Shown piece by piece: positions 41,474 through 50,223 of a DNA stretch of 64,000 nucleotides. A program made the translations under genes and the position numbers. Each line of letters starts with the position of its first letter. Position 1 is the stretch's first letter. The stretch spans positions 28,580 to 92,579 of the forward strand of contig CADDZH010000004.1 of NCBI GenBank assembly GCA_902812455.1, read 5' to 3'. The notes beneath the pieces are model-generated. The model had not been told where the DNA came from and ran no database searches. It saw only the letters and a program-made list of their open reading frames with translations. This stretch comes from Chloroflexota bacterium. Its GTDB lineage: Bacteria > Chloroflexota > Ktedonobacteria > Ktedonobacterales > Ktedonobacteraceae.

Positions 41474-42607
41474 ATGGTTTTGCCAGCGGCAATACAGTCA
41501 ACTCTGCTGCGCCACCAGGAAGATATACAGCAGGCGCTTCATCGCGTTCTGAGGAAGGTGCAGGATGATGAGGCCGGCTCAAAGATTGTAGACCTCAGGC
41601 CTTTTTATGGGCAAATTGAATATCACCTGGGCTGGGTAGATGCGAATTTCTCTCCTGTAGCGAGCAATCCGGGTAAATTACTGCGCCCAACGCTGCTGCT
41701 ACTGGCTTATGAAGCGGCGGGAGCCTGGGGCCTGGCTACAACGGTAAGTGGCACCGCTTATCTTCGCCGGGCGCTGCCGGCGGCTGCGGCTATCGAATTA
41801 ACTCATAACTTTACGCTCATTCACGATGATATCGAAGACGGGGATGCCGAACGCCGTCACCGGCCAACCGTCTGGAAACAATGGGGCATTCCCCAGGCGA
41901 TCAATACAGGCGATGGCTTGTTTGCGCTGGCTCGCCTCGCACTGTGGGACGTAATCAACGAGGGAGTAGATACAGCGCTCGCCGTGCGGCTGGGAGCGGC
42001 GCTTGATCGCGCTTGCCTGATCATTACCGAGGGCCAACATCTCGATATCAGCTTTGAAGAACGGCAGGATATCTCTGTAGCGCAATACATCGATATGATC
42101 GGCCGTAAGACTGCTGAGCTGATGGGGTGCGCCGCAGAAATGGGTGCTGCCCTGGGGACGCGCGACCAGGAAACGATTGCCCGGTTGCGCAGCTTTGGTT
42201 ATGCGATGGGTATTGCTTTTCAGGTGCGTGATGACCTGCTCGGCATCTGGGCCACGACCGCAGAATTAGGCAAGACTCCGGCAGGAGATGTCTATCGCCG
42301 CAAAAAGAGCCTGCCCATTTTACATGCGCTGGAACATGCCAGCGAGCAAGACCGGCAATTCTTACGCGAGGTATACAGGCAAGCGGCGCCCATGACGGGC
42401 GAGCAGGTTGAGAAAGTGCTGGCGGTCTTTGCACGTACAGAAACCAGAGCCTATTGCCAGGCATTTCTGGCCGAGCAGTGCCGGCTGGCGCACGAAGTCC
42501 TGGCAAGTGTGCCCCGGTCAAATAGCCCGGTATCGGGGCGAGCCATCGATGACCTAGAAATGCTGGTGTATTTCGTCGAGCAAACGGTCAAAGGCAGTGC
42601 TGCTTGA
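41474..42607 (+). CDS. Polyprenyl (geranylgeranyl-type) diphosphate synthase
   Basis: 377 residues, all-alpha isoprenyl synthase. GKLLRPTLLLLAYEAAG is the conserved start of the core, the first Asp-rich motif is THNFTLIHDDIEDGD (DDxxD), and the second is GIAFQVRDDLLGIW, in which the last Asp is replaced by Gly, as is common in the archaeal/Chloroflexi branch. QGHQLD-like EGQHLDISFE and TAELMGCAAEMGAAL are also present. It makes C20 or longer isoprenoid diphosphates for quinones, carotenoids or glycosyl carriers. The product length is not decided. The N-terminal 60 residues are longer than usual. Confidence 0.9.
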   Translation: MVLPAAIQSTLLRHQEDIQQALHRVLRKVQDDEAGSKIVDLRPFYGQIEYHLGWVDANFSPVASNPGKLLRPTLLLLAYEAAGAWGLATTVSGTAYLRRALPAAAAIELTHNFTLIHDDIEDGDAERRHRPTVWKQWGIPQAINTGDGLFALARLALWDVINEGVDTALAVRLGAALDRACLIITEGQHLDISFEERQDISVAQYIDMIGRKTAELMGCAAEMGAALGTRDQETIARLRSFGYAMGIAFQVRDDLLGIWATTAELGKTPAGDVYRRKKSLPILHALEHASEQDRQFLREVYRQAAPMTGEQVEKVLAVFARTETRAYCQAFLAEQCRLAHEVLASVPRSNSPVSGRAIDDLEMLVYFVEQTVKGSAA

Positions 42608-42643
42608 GGGATGGTACAAACACAGCCCCAAGCTTCTCCAAGT

Positions 42644-42672
42644 TGAGAAAACTGTGCTATAATCTGTTCTCA
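42644..42672 (+). promoter_or_regulatory. Promoter -10 within a dyad, upstream of the PIN toxin-antitoxin pair
   Basis: TGAGAA (42644-42649) and TTCTCA (42667-42672) flank TATAAT (42658-42663). This is consistent with autorepression by the pair. No good -35 was found. Confidence 0.45.
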
Positions 42673-42687
42673 GAGGAGGCAATTTTC

Positions 42688-42978
42688 ATGGATATTACAT
42701 CAGAACCAGTGCAATTTGATGATTTTGTGCATCACGCTCCTGCTATCTTTGAAAACATAGACAAAGAGGGGAAAAGCATTCTTGTCGAACGAGAGGGAAA
42801 GCTGTATACAGTGACTCCTGCAGGAACAAAATCTCGCGAGAAAAGAAGGAATCGAGTGTTCACTCACGATGATAGTCTCTGGAATATCGTTGGTATGGCT
42901 AAGGGAGGCGAGCCATATACAACTTCTGAGAATATTCACCAGGCAATTGCAGATGCCTATGAGTCTCATCAGTCATGA
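42688..42978 (+). CDS. Putative antitoxin of a PIN-domain pair
   Basis: 96 residues from ATG 42688 (GAGGAGG 8 bases upstream). The N-terminus (SEPVQFDDFVHHAPAIFENI then KEGKSILVEREGKLYTVTPA) resembles Phd/YefM- or VapB-like N-terminal DNA-binding folds. The C-terminus (WNIVGMAKGGEPYTTSENIH QAIADAYESH) is a helical toxin-binding tail. The stop overlaps the PIN-domain start by 4 bases. The assignment rests mainly on that arrangement. Confidence 0.7.
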   Translation: MDITSEPVQFDDFVHHAPAIFENIDKEGKSILVEREGKLYTVTPAGTKSREKRRNRVFTHDDSLWNIVGMAKGGEPYTTSENIHQAIADAYESHQS

Positions 42979-43385
42979 AACGTGTATTCGTTAATACTTC
43001 TGCCTTCGTAGCATCCAGCTATCATGACGATAGGCATCACAATGATGCAGTTGCTCTCCTAGAACGGTCAGTTCATGAGCAGTTTCAACTTGTCACTACA
43101 AACTTTGTCATTGCAGAAACTCACGGCGTTTTACTTATACGGACTGGACGAAATATTGCAGCGCGTTTCCTTGAGGAACTACGGAAAAGTACAACCACTA
43201 TCATTCGAGTGAGCGCGCAGGATGAACAACGTGCGCAGGAAATTATTGTAAGCTATACTGATAAAGACTTTTCGTATACAGACTGTACCAGCTTTGTGAT
43301 CATGGAACGCTTGCATATCAGGTTAGTTTTTAGCTTTGACCAGCACTTTGCCCAGTACGGGTTTGAGTTGCTACGCTCACACTGA
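42975..43385 (+). CDS. PIN-domain (VapC-like) protein with Asn at the first catalytic position
   Basis: 136 residues. The PIN fold begins MKRVFVNTSAFVASSYHDDR. The usual sequence is [VIL]FVDTSA, so the first metal-binding Asp is Asn7 here. The remaining acidic ligands are in place: Glu in NFVIAETHGVLL, Asp in FSYTDCTSFVIMERL, Asp in VFSFDQHFAQYGFELL. VapC toxins cleave tRNA or rRNA with Mg2+. Loss of the first Asp may weaken or abolish activity, or the subfamily may tolerate it. It is coupled to the preceding antitoxin gene by ATGA. Confidence 0.82.
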   Translation: MKRVFVNTSAFVASSYHDDRHHNDAVALLERSVHEQFQLVTTNFVIAETHGVLLIRTGRNIAARFLEELRKSTTTIIRVSAQDEQRAQEIIVSYTDKDFSYTDCTSFVIMERLHIRLVFSFDQHFAQYGFELLRSH

Positions 43386-43415
43386 AGCATGGAATCAGTT
43401 AGGAAGAGCATTCAG

Positions 43416-45167
43416 ATGAAGCGCCAAATATTGCTAGTTTGTTGCTGCTTCCTTCTCGTTCTGAGCTTCTTACTGCTTGCCACTATGCCAGCGTATGCTC
43501 ATGCTGGTACAAAAGAGCAGCAGCGTGCCCTTGCCGATTTTCCTACGGTTGATCCCAATTACATTTATGACCAGCTCTATTATATGGCGACCCATTTTCT
43601 GCACCGCGAGGCCGGTTACGATGTCAATTTCCCTCCCAATGTCAATGGGCACGATGAGTTTGCGGCATACTGGGCGCAGGAAGCGGTGAGAGACTTGCAA
43701 GGATTTGGGCCGCAGGTGCGCATCGACAAATTTCCGATCAAGGGATGGATAGGACGGCCGGCAGTTGTTCCGGCATTCAATGTAGAAGTGACAGTCCCTG
43801 GGCTAACACATCCAGAGCAGGTGGTCGTGATCGGCTGCCATTATGATGGGGAAGCCATCTCAACACAATCGGCCAATGACGACGCTAGCGGCTGCGCTAT
43901 CGAACTTGGTGTTGCGAAAGCGCTGGGTGAGTACTGGCGCAGCCATCATGTCTACCCGGCGCGCACACTGCGCTTCGTCATTTTCGATGCCGAGGAGCAG
44001 GGATTATATGGCTCGTTCCACTACGTGAATAGCACGATCAACGGCGATACGCATAACATCGTCGCCATGTTTAACGAAGAGCAGAGCGGCATTGCCTACC
44101 CGCTGCGCTACCTGGGAAAGGTGTCGAATCCGATCTTGCCCATGTACGTAGACATGTCTCCGCTCACGGATAACCCACTGTACCCCCACCAGGACCGGCT
44201 CTCGCCACAGCAGCAAGACGCGATCTCTCAATTTCGTGATCTGATGCGCCTGGCGGTACCGGCGGTCTTTGCCGAATTCCAGGCCATGGGCTACCGCACG
44301 CTGGCATATCGTTCGGATGATAACCAGCCGGTTGAGCAGCCTGTGTTCACCCAGGATCAGGTATCATACATCCACCTGGAAGATGACACGCTTGGTGGAA
44401 GCGATCAGATACCCTTTACGCTGGCAGGCGTGCCCTGTGCTACCCTGGTCGGCAACTCATCCTATTATGATAGAAATCCGCCCCCATGGTCGTACCCGTT
44501 CGATCAAAAGCAGGATACGATCCAGCTCATGAACACATTTGCCAGCGGCAGTTCGCAAAAGGCGCCAGCGCTGGTGCTGTCGCTGGCCCTGCCTGGTATG
44601 CTCACCACCTGGATGCTGCATCAACCCTCCATTCTGGGAGAAGCTCCTTTTGACGGAAACCCTCTCGTGGCGATCAGCGATGTTGGCCAGACCGTCGTTA
44701 ACCAGCCTCTTTCGCTGGATGCCAGGGCTTCTTTTGACCCCCTGAACAGCAATGGTGCGCTCACCTATACCTGGAATTTCGGCGATGGAGCAACGGCCAC
44801 AGGTATCACGGCCAGCCATACGTACACGAAGACCGGCAATTATACCCTGGCATTGACGGCCAGCTCGGCGACCGGAGTACGCCATGTCAGCAAAGTGATC
44901 TCGGTGACACAGCATCCCACAAGCTACGCCAACCCCTATGCACAATACCAGGCCGATGGGATTCCGCCCTCAAATCCGGCAGTTAAATTGCCAACGCCGG
45001 TTAATAGCCAGCAAAGCCAGGCTTCTAAAATTTCAACGATAGCTCCTATAACAAATGGAGCAATAAGATGGCCTGTATGGCTGTTAGTCGTCTTTGGGGT
45101 GATAGTGATCGTCGTGGCAGCGATAATTTTGATGAGGATGAGAAGCAGCGGAAAACGGGAAGTTTGA
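43416..45167 (+). CDS. Secreted M28-family metallopeptidase with PKD domain and C-terminal anchor
   Basis: 583 residues from ATG 43416 (AGGAAGAG upstream). ATG 43389 is an alternative. The signal peptide is MKRQILLVCCCFLLVLSFLL with likely cleavage after AYA. The M28 zinc sites are in VVVIGCHYDGEA, ANDDASGCAIELGVA, FVIFDAEEQGLYGS and, late, SYIHLEDDTLGGSDQIPF. A PKD domain at about 420-495 (LSLDARASFDPLNSNGALTY, WNFGDGATATG) follows. A C-terminal helix (WPVWLLVVFGVIVIVVAAII) with a basic tail anchors it to the outside of the membrane. It probably trims extracellular peptides as an aminopeptidase. Confidence 0.9.
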   Translation: MKRQILLVCCCFLLVLSFLLLATMPAYAHAGTKEQQRALADFPTVDPNYIYDQLYYMATHFLHREAGYDVNFPPNVNGHDEFAAYWAQEAVRDLQGFGPQVRIDKFPIKGWIGRPAVVPAFNVEVTVPGLTHPEQVVVIGCHYDGEAISTQSANDDASGCAIELGVAKALGEYWRSHHVYPARTLRFVIFDAEEQGLYGSFHYVNSTINGDTHNIVAMFNEEQSGIAYPLRYLGKVSNPILPMYVDMSPLTDNPLYPHQDRLSPQQQDAISQFRDLMRLAVPAVFAEFQAMGYRTLAYRSDDNQPVEQPVFTQDQVSYIHLEDDTLGGSDQIPFTLAGVPCATLVGNSSYYDRNPPPWSYPFDQKQDTIQLMNTFASGSSQKAPALVLSLALPGMLTTWMLHQPSILGEAPFDGNPLVAISDVGQTVVNQPLSLDARASFDPLNSNGALTYTWNFGDGATATGITASHTYTKTGNYTLALTASSATGVRHVSKVISVTQHPTSYANPYAQYQADGIPPSNPAVKLPTPVNSQQSQASKISTIAPITNGAIRWPVWLLVVFGVIVIVVAAIILMRMRSSGKREV

Positions 45168-45238
45168 CAAGGTTTTGTAGCCCATTCATAATTAATGGCA
45201 TAGGAGTATCTTGTTTTCAATTACGAGGAACCTGAATC

Positions 45239-46873
45239 ATGGCAAGGCCGATCTATGTCATTGGACATAAAAATTCCGATCTGGACTCTATCGCCTCGGC
45301 GTATGGTTATGCCCGCCTGCTGTGCATGCAGGGAGAAGAGGAGGCGATCCCTGCTCGCAATGGTGTGCTTAAACCGGAAGTGCGCTTTGTGCTCGAACGC
45401 TACGGGGTTGAAGCGCCGGAAGCGATAGATGATGTCTACCTCCAGGTGCGCGACGTGATGAGACGAGGCGTGATCTGCGCCTATCTCGATCAACCGATTC
45501 TGGAGGCCGGACAGCTCCTGCAGGAGCATAACCGCAGATCGATGCCGGTGGTAGACGCAGAGAACAGGGTACGCGGCATCATCGCGACCGAGGATTTCGC
45601 CAAGCTCTTTTTTCATGAGCTGGATCCACAATCGGTCAATCGCCTGCCATTGCAACGCGATAACCTGGTACGGGCGCTCAAAGGACGTGTGCTGGTTGAA
45701 GGCCGCCGCAAGCTGGGTGACCGTGTGCTGGTGGGAGCAATGCAGGCCGAGACGATGGCGGACTATATCGAGCCGGGCTGCCTGGTTGTGCTGGGCGACC
45801 GCGAGGATGCCCAACTCAAAGCTATCGAGTGCGGCGCGGCTGCTCTCGTCATCACTGGCGATCTGCTTGTTTCGGCCCGCACCCTTGCAGCAGCGCGGCA
45901 GCAGGGCGTGATGGTGATCAGCACCGCTCACCATACCTTTACAGCGGTGCGGCTGATTAACTTGAGTATCAGCACGCAAGATATCATGAGCCGCGAATTC
46001 GATTATTGCCATCCTGAAGACCTGATGAGCGAGGTGCAGAGAACGCTGGCCCGGAGGCGCGCCATGCCTGTGGTTGATAGGGAAGGCAAGCTGGTTGGCT
46101 ACCTCTCGCGCACCGATATCCTGAATGCGCGGCCCAAACGCGTGATTCTGGTGGATCATAACGAGCAATCCCAGGCGGTAGATGGCATCGATGAAGCCGA
46201 TCTACTCGGTATCATCGATCACCACCGTATCGCCGATGTACACACAAACAAGCCGATCATGTTCCGCGCGGAGCCGGTAGGTTGTACGGGAACGATCATT
46301 GCCGGGCTGTACCACGAGGCAGGCGTGGCTATCCCGCGCGAGGTAGCCGGCCTGCTGCTGGGAGGGCTGCTCTTCGATACGCTGATCTTGCGCTCACCTA
46401 CTTCTACTCCAAAAGATGAGCGCGTGGCTGCTGAACTGGCCGAGATTACCGGGGAAGACAGCGAGCAGTATGGCCAGGAGCTTTTCGAGGCGGCGGCAAG
46501 CGATATCCAGGGACGCTCGGCGGAAGCATTGCTGACCGCGGATTTCAAGGAGTTCACTGTAGGCAATAGCAAATTTGCCATAGGGACGGTCGAAACGGCC
46601 AGCCCGGCAAGCGTCGAGAGGCGCATACTGGAACTGCTTTCAGCCATGCAGCGGCTTTCTCGGGAGCGAGGATACAGCTCATTCCTGTTTATGATCGTCG
46701 ATATCATCAATATGCGCTGCCACCTGCTGATCTATGGCGGAGAACAGGCGGTGGCGGAAGTGCTGGGGGTTCCTTTGGAGGCTGATGGGCATTCGCTAGA
46801 AGTGGAAGGGCTTGTCTCGCGCAAGAAGCAACTTGTTCCACTGCTGGGACGCATTCAGGCCGCCATGGCATGA
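45239..46873 (+). CDS. ppaC: Manganese-dependent inorganic pyrophosphatase with CBS-DRTGG-CBS regulatory insert
   Basis: 544 residues. The DHH phosphoesterase start YVIGHKNSDLDSIASAYGYA is the family II PPase motif (usual form GHKNPDTDS). About residues 70-310 are a regulatory insert: CBS (VRDVMRRGVICAYLDQPILE), DRTGG (NLVRALKGRVLVEGRRKLGD), CBS (DLMSEVQRTLARRRAMPVVD). Catalysis resumes with ILVDHNEQSQ, GIIDHHRI and the C-terminal SRKKQLVPLL. In CBS-PPases adenine nucleotides tune activity through the insert. It hydrolyses cytoplasmic pyrophosphate, and the next gene is a membrane pyrophosphatase. Confidence 0.92.
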   Translation: MARPIYVIGHKNSDLDSIASAYGYARLLCMQGEEEAIPARNGVLKPEVRFVLERYGVEAPEAIDDVYLQVRDVMRRGVICAYLDQPILEAGQLLQEHNRRSMPVVDAENRVRGIIATEDFAKLFFHELDPQSVNRLPLQRDNLVRALKGRVLVEGRRKLGDRVLVGAMQAETMADYIEPGCLVVLGDREDAQLKAIECGAAALVITGDLLVSARTLAAARQQGVMVISTAHHTFTAVRLINLSISTQDIMSREFDYCHPEDLMSEVQRTLARRRAMPVVDREGKLVGYLSRTDILNARPKRVILVDHNEQSQAVDGIDEADLLGIIDHHRIADVHTNKPIMFRAEPVGCTGTIIAGLYHEAGVAIPREVAGLLLGGLLFDTLILRSPTSTPKDERVAAELAEITGEDSEQYGQELFEAAASDIQGRSAEALLTADFKEFTVGNSKFAIGTVETASPASVERRILELLSAMQRLSRERGYSSFLFMIVDIINMRCHLLIYGGEQAVAEVLGVPLEADGHSLEVEGLVSRKKQLVPLLGRIQAAMA

Positions 46874-46967
46874 AAGAAAGACGGGTTGTAACAGTAGTTC
46901 CATGCAGATAGCTACATTCAAACAGATCGTGTATATTCCACGTGGGAGGTTTGTTACCCAAAACTAC

Positions 46968-46996
46968 TTGTCAGAGAACAAACACTATGCTAAACT
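46968..46996 (+). promoter_or_regulatory. Candidate promoter of the membrane pyrophosphatase
   Basis: TTGTCA (46968-46973), 17 bases, TAAACT (46991-46996). A TTCCTTACATAAGGAA hairpin (47019-47034) lies in the resulting leader of about 135 bases. Confidence 0.5.
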
Positions 46997-47139
46997 AAGG
47001 GCAACTCAATCTACCTTTTTCCTTACATAAGGAAGAGGCAATTTTTTGCGTGTTTGGTTTTCTTGCAGATACCAACATAGTGGGCGGTCAGTGTTGACGC
47101 GCTTCTCTATTCTTGTGCCTAAGGAGGGCTTTTTCTACA

Positions 47140-49452
47140 GTGACTTACTTTATCTGGGTACCTATTGGCATAGGACTGTTAACTGTGCTGTTCGTGGCGT
47201 CACTTGCGCGCTATGTCCTAAGCCGAGATACTGGTACGCCTGCTATGCAGAAGGTGGCCAACGCTATTTTTAAAGGAGCGATGGCCTTCCTGAACCGGCA
47301 GTATCGTACCATTGCGATCCTGGCGGTTTTCGCCGCCATCATTGTGGGCATCGTGCTTGCGCTGCTGGGCCAGGGCGACCAGGCCTACAAACTTAGCCTT
47401 GCCTGGCATACGGCTGTGGCCTTTCTCATCGGAGCGTTTTGTTCCGGCCTTTCCGGCTATATCGGTATGTACGTAGCGGTCAAGTCTAATAGCCGCACAG
47501 CAAGCGCAGCGACGCGCAGTCTTGGTGAGGCATTGATGGTTTCTCTACGTGGTGGAGCGGTCTCCGGTTTTCTCGTGGTTGCGCTCTCCCTGCTGGGTGT
47601 TTCACTGGTCTTCACGGCTTATGGTGGCTTGAGCGATCCATCGCTGGCTCCCTCGCTTATTGTTGGGTTCGGATTTGGCGCGAGTTTTGTGGCCCTGTTC
47701 GCACAACTCGGCGGCGGTATTTATACGAAAGCTGCTGACGTTGGCGCTGACCTTGTAGGGAAAGTAGAGGCCAATATCCCTGAAGACGACCCGCGAAATC
47801 CGGCCGTCATTGCCGATCTGGTGGGCGATAACGTTGGTGACTGCGCAGGCCGTGGCGCTGACCTCTTCGAGTCGACGGCTGCTGAGAACATCGGCGCCAT
47901 GATTCTGGGCGTAGCGCTCTACACCTCTACTCATAATATCGGCTGGATTCTCTTCCCGCTGGTCGTGCGCGCCTTTGGCCTGATCGCTTCCGCCGGCGGT
48001 TTGATGTGGGTTCGCCCATCGGTAGTCACCGAGCCAGACAAAGCTGCCGGCAAAGATCCCGGTGAAATTGCGATGCAGCAGCTCAATATTGGCTACTTCA
48101 TCACCTGTTTCCTCTCCATAATAGGTGTCTTCTTTGGCAGTTTCCTGTTGTTGAGAGGCGGGGGTATTACCGGCAACGCAGGCATTCCGCCCTGGGTCTG
48201 GTTTGGCCTGGCCGGAACGACGGGCATCCTGCTCAGCGTTGCTTTCGTCTACATCACCCAGTACTACACAGCGGGAACATGGCGTCCTGTGCGTGAAATT
48301 GCCGCTGCCACGCTCACCGGTCCTGCCACAACCATCATCACCGGTATGGCAGTGGCCTTTGAAAACGTGGCCCTGCCGGTGCTGGCTATCTGTTTCGCGC
48401 TGGGCCTCTCGTTCTTCTTTGGCAGCCAGGTGACCATCCCGCTTTCTTACCAGAGCAGCGCGGGTATTATCAATCCCGGCGGCATCTTTGGTACAGCGGT
48501 TGCCACCATGGGTATGCTGATGAGCTGCGCCTACATTCTGGCAATGGACACCTTCGGCCCCATCACAGACAACGCTGGCGGCATCACCGAAATGGGCGGG
48601 CAGGCCGAGGAGGTGCGCGATATTACCGACGCGCTTGATGGCGTTGGCAACACCACAAAGGCTCTCACCAAGGGCTATGGTGTTGGCTCTGCTGCCCTGG
48701 CGGCTTTCCTGCTCTTCAGCGCCTACCTGGATGTGCTTTATAGCTTCAAATGCAAACAGGTGGCAGCCAGCGGTATCTGCCGCACAGCAGCCGAGGCAGC
48801 CAAGGCTGGCGTCGTCTACCATGTTGACCTGGCAGACATTTTCGTCTTCATCGCAGCCTTGATTGGCCTGACGCTGATCTTCTTCTTCAGCGCGCTGGCC
48901 ATCCGTGCTGTAGGTGCAGCAGCCAAACGCATGATCGAGGAGGTGCGCCGCCAGTTCCGTGAGAATCCGAAGATTATGGCGGAGCGACCCGAAGATCGTG
49001 TTGATCCCGACTATGCACGCTGTGTTGATATCAGCACGCGCGGCGCACTACGCGCCATGGTTCTCCCTGGTCTGGTGGCTGTACTAACACCGATTGCAGT
49101 TGGGGTCATTCTTGGACCGCAGGCTGAGGCGGGCACGTTGATGGTCGGCACGATGGGTGGTATCGTTCTTGCGCTGGTTCTCAACAATGGCGGCGGCGCG
49201 TGGGATAACGCGAAGAAGTACATCGAGGCTGGCTACCTGCGTGTCAATGCACAGGGCGAGATGGTTGATCGTCTCGACCCGACCGGTACTGTTCTGGGCA
49301 AGAAGAGCGAGCCACACAAAGCTGGTGTGGTTGGCGATACCGTGGGCGATCCCTTCAAGGATACTGCCGGGCCATCGCTGCACGTCCTGATCAAGCTCCT
49401 GAGCACGATCACGCTGGTGCTGGCTCCATTGTACGTGTTCTTGCATCCATAG
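47140..49452 (+). CDS. hppA: Membrane-bound proton-pumping pyrophosphatase, K+-independent type
   Basis: 770 residues, about 16 transmembrane helices. It couples pyrophosphate hydrolysis to ion pumping. Active-site signatures are DVGADLVGKVEANIPEDDPR, NVGDCAGRGADLFES, ITDNAGGITEM, and near the end VVGDTVGDPFKDTAGPSLHV. The determinant segment reads GNTTKALTKG: Lys at the position that is Ala in K+-dependent enzymes, and Thr three residues on, which predicts a K+-independent H+ pump. GTG 47140 is used because AAGGAGG (47121-47127) precedes it, although the spacing is long. TTG 47113 lies upstream of that site. Confidence 0.94.
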   Translation: MTYFIWVPIGIGLLTVLFVASLARYVLSRDTGTPAMQKVANAIFKGAMAFLNRQYRTIAILAVFAAIIVGIVLALLGQGDQAYKLSLAWHTAVAFLIGAFCSGLSGYIGMYVAVKSNSRTASAATRSLGEALMVSLRGGAVSGFLVVALSLLGVSLVFTAYGGLSDPSLAPSLIVGFGFGASFVALFAQLGGGIYTKAADVGADLVGKVEANIPEDDPRNPAVIADLVGDNVGDCAGRGADLFESTAAENIGAMILGVALYTSTHNIGWILFPLVVRAFGLIASAGGLMWVRPSVVTEPDKAAGKDPGEIAMQQLNIGYFITCFLSIIGVFFGSFLLLRGGGITGNAGIPPWVWFGLAGTTGILLSVAFVYITQYYTAGTWRPVREIAAATLTGPATTIITGMAVAFENVALPVLAICFALGLSFFFGSQVTIPLSYQSSAGIINPGGIFGTAVATMGMLMSCAYILAMDTFGPITDNAGGITEMGGQAEEVRDITDALDGVGNTTKALTKGYGVGSAALAAFLLFSAYLDVLYSFKCKQVAASGICRTAAEAAKAGVVYHVDLADIFVFIAALIGLTLIFFFSALAIRAVGAAAKRMIEEVRRQFRENPKIMAERPEDRVDPDYARCVDISTRGALRAMVLPGLVAVLTPIAVGVILGPQAEAGTLMVGTMGGIVLALVLNNGGGAWDNAKKYIEAGYLRVNAQGEMVDRLDPTGTVLGKKSEPHKAGVVGDTVGDPFKDTAGPSLHVLIKLLSTITLVLAPLYVFLHP

Positions 49453-49485
49453 TACTCTGTCAAAGTTCATACTGAGATGCGAAAT

Positions 49486-49509
49486 CCTGGCCTCCACAAG
49501 GGAGGCCAC
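49486..49509. repeat. R2 repeat copy
   Basis: CCTGGCCTCCACAAGGGAGG CCAC, self-complementary (GGCCTCC/GGAGGCC) and directly downstream of the membrane pyrophosphatase. Confidence 0.65.
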
Positions 49510-49538
49510 TACCTCTCACCAATCAAGCGAAGCAGCCA

Positions 49539-49568
49539 GGGCAGGGGAGGCCAGGCGAAGCCCTGCCC
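49539..49568. repeat. REP-like hairpin (family R5)
   Basis: GGGCAGGG (49539-49546) pairs with CCCTGCCC (49561-49568), followed by TACC. Confidence 0.6.
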
Positions 49569-49582
49569 TACCATAAAATGAA

Positions 49583-49617
49583 GGGGGCGTTTAGTAGTAA
49601 ACGCCCCCATTTTTATT
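49583..49617 (+). terminator. Rho-independent terminator
   Basis: A perfect 11-bp stem GGGGGCGTTTA (49583-49593) / TAAACGCCCCC (49598-49608) with a GTAG loop, then ATTTTTATT. It lies 130 bases after the membrane pyrophosphatase stop and is the cleanest intrinsic terminator seen in the window. Confidence 0.85.
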
Positions 49618-49789
49618 ATGGGGAATTCTCTCCATCTCTTTTTGCGCTTGATGCGTTCTATTAATAGGTAAGGCTTTTTTATGAAAATTACAAAATTCAT
49701 CTGGGATTATACAGGGCGCGAAAATGGACTTTATCAATTTATCCGACAATGGTGTGATCGGGATGGGGCCGATAATGAGTTTTAACGAC

Positions 49790-50014
49790 CAGGATCGGGA
49801 ATGATGTTGAGGGGGTGGTGGAGGGGAGCGCGAGGGCGCGGGGACAAGCACAAGGCCCCCACCCAGCCTCGTCTCCACCCACAGCTTCGATACATCGAGC
49901 TTCTGCAAGTCCCTACAGGTGACGACCCATTCCTGATTACCTCATGTGATCGGAAAAGTTCATCAGGCGATGGGATCGTTTCCCCATGACCGGTTTTGCT
50001 CGTGAACATTCATC
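49790..50014. repeat. R3 repeat copy, longest
   Basis: GGGCGCGGGGACAAGCACAA GGCCCCCACCC ... CTTCGATACATCGAGCTTCT ... TCCCTACAGGTGACGACCCA, then two successive GATCGG...GTTCATCA units around 49950 and 50000. Confidence 0.65.
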
Positions 50015-50136
50015 ACCGGCTGTGGGCGCGATCAATCGGCGGTGGGCGCGATCAATCGGGCCCCTACGGATACTGTGATCAACTTCTTGTGGTGGGCGCG
50101 ATACATCGGGTTCCACGATCAATCGGGAACCTACAG
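50015..50136. repeat. R4 repeat, double copy
   Basis: GGCTGTGGGCGCGATCAATC GGCGG, ATCAATCGGGCCCCTACGG, then a second unit GGGCGCGATACATCGGGTTC and CACGATCAATCGGGAACCTA. Tandem duplication is visible. Confidence 0.65.
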
Positions 50137-50223
50137 AGGATCCCATCAATTTGGTAATATTCATAAAAAGCCTGGCCAAGGTTTTGCTAATTGCTGGCGA
50201 AAAAGCAGATGGAGTAGGCAATT

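Larger units (their letters stand above)
49618..50223. other. Gap without a gene, largely repeat sequence
   Basis: After the terminator comes about 170 bases of non-repeat, moderately AT-rich DNA with only a 34-codon open frame (49681-49785) that I do not credit. R3 and R4 copies follow up to the leader of the phospholipase D gene. Confidence 0.5.

Noticed and set aside
45221..46168. 315-codon minus-strand frame opposite the Mn-PPase
   Set aside because: Antisense shadow. The plus strand encodes a full CBS/DRTGG PPase.
46874..47139. A riboswitch or tRNA in the leader of hppA
   Set aside because: Only one short hairpin was found. No cloverleaf or known riboswitch core could be traced by eye.
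47602..48822. 406-codon minus-strand frame opposite the membrane pyrophosphatase
   Set aside because: A byproduct of the biased codon pattern of hppA. Rich in His, Gly and Asp, with no family resemblance.
49681..49785. 34-codon open frame after the hppA terminator
   Set aside because: Too short, with no ribosome binding site and no homology that I can recognise.
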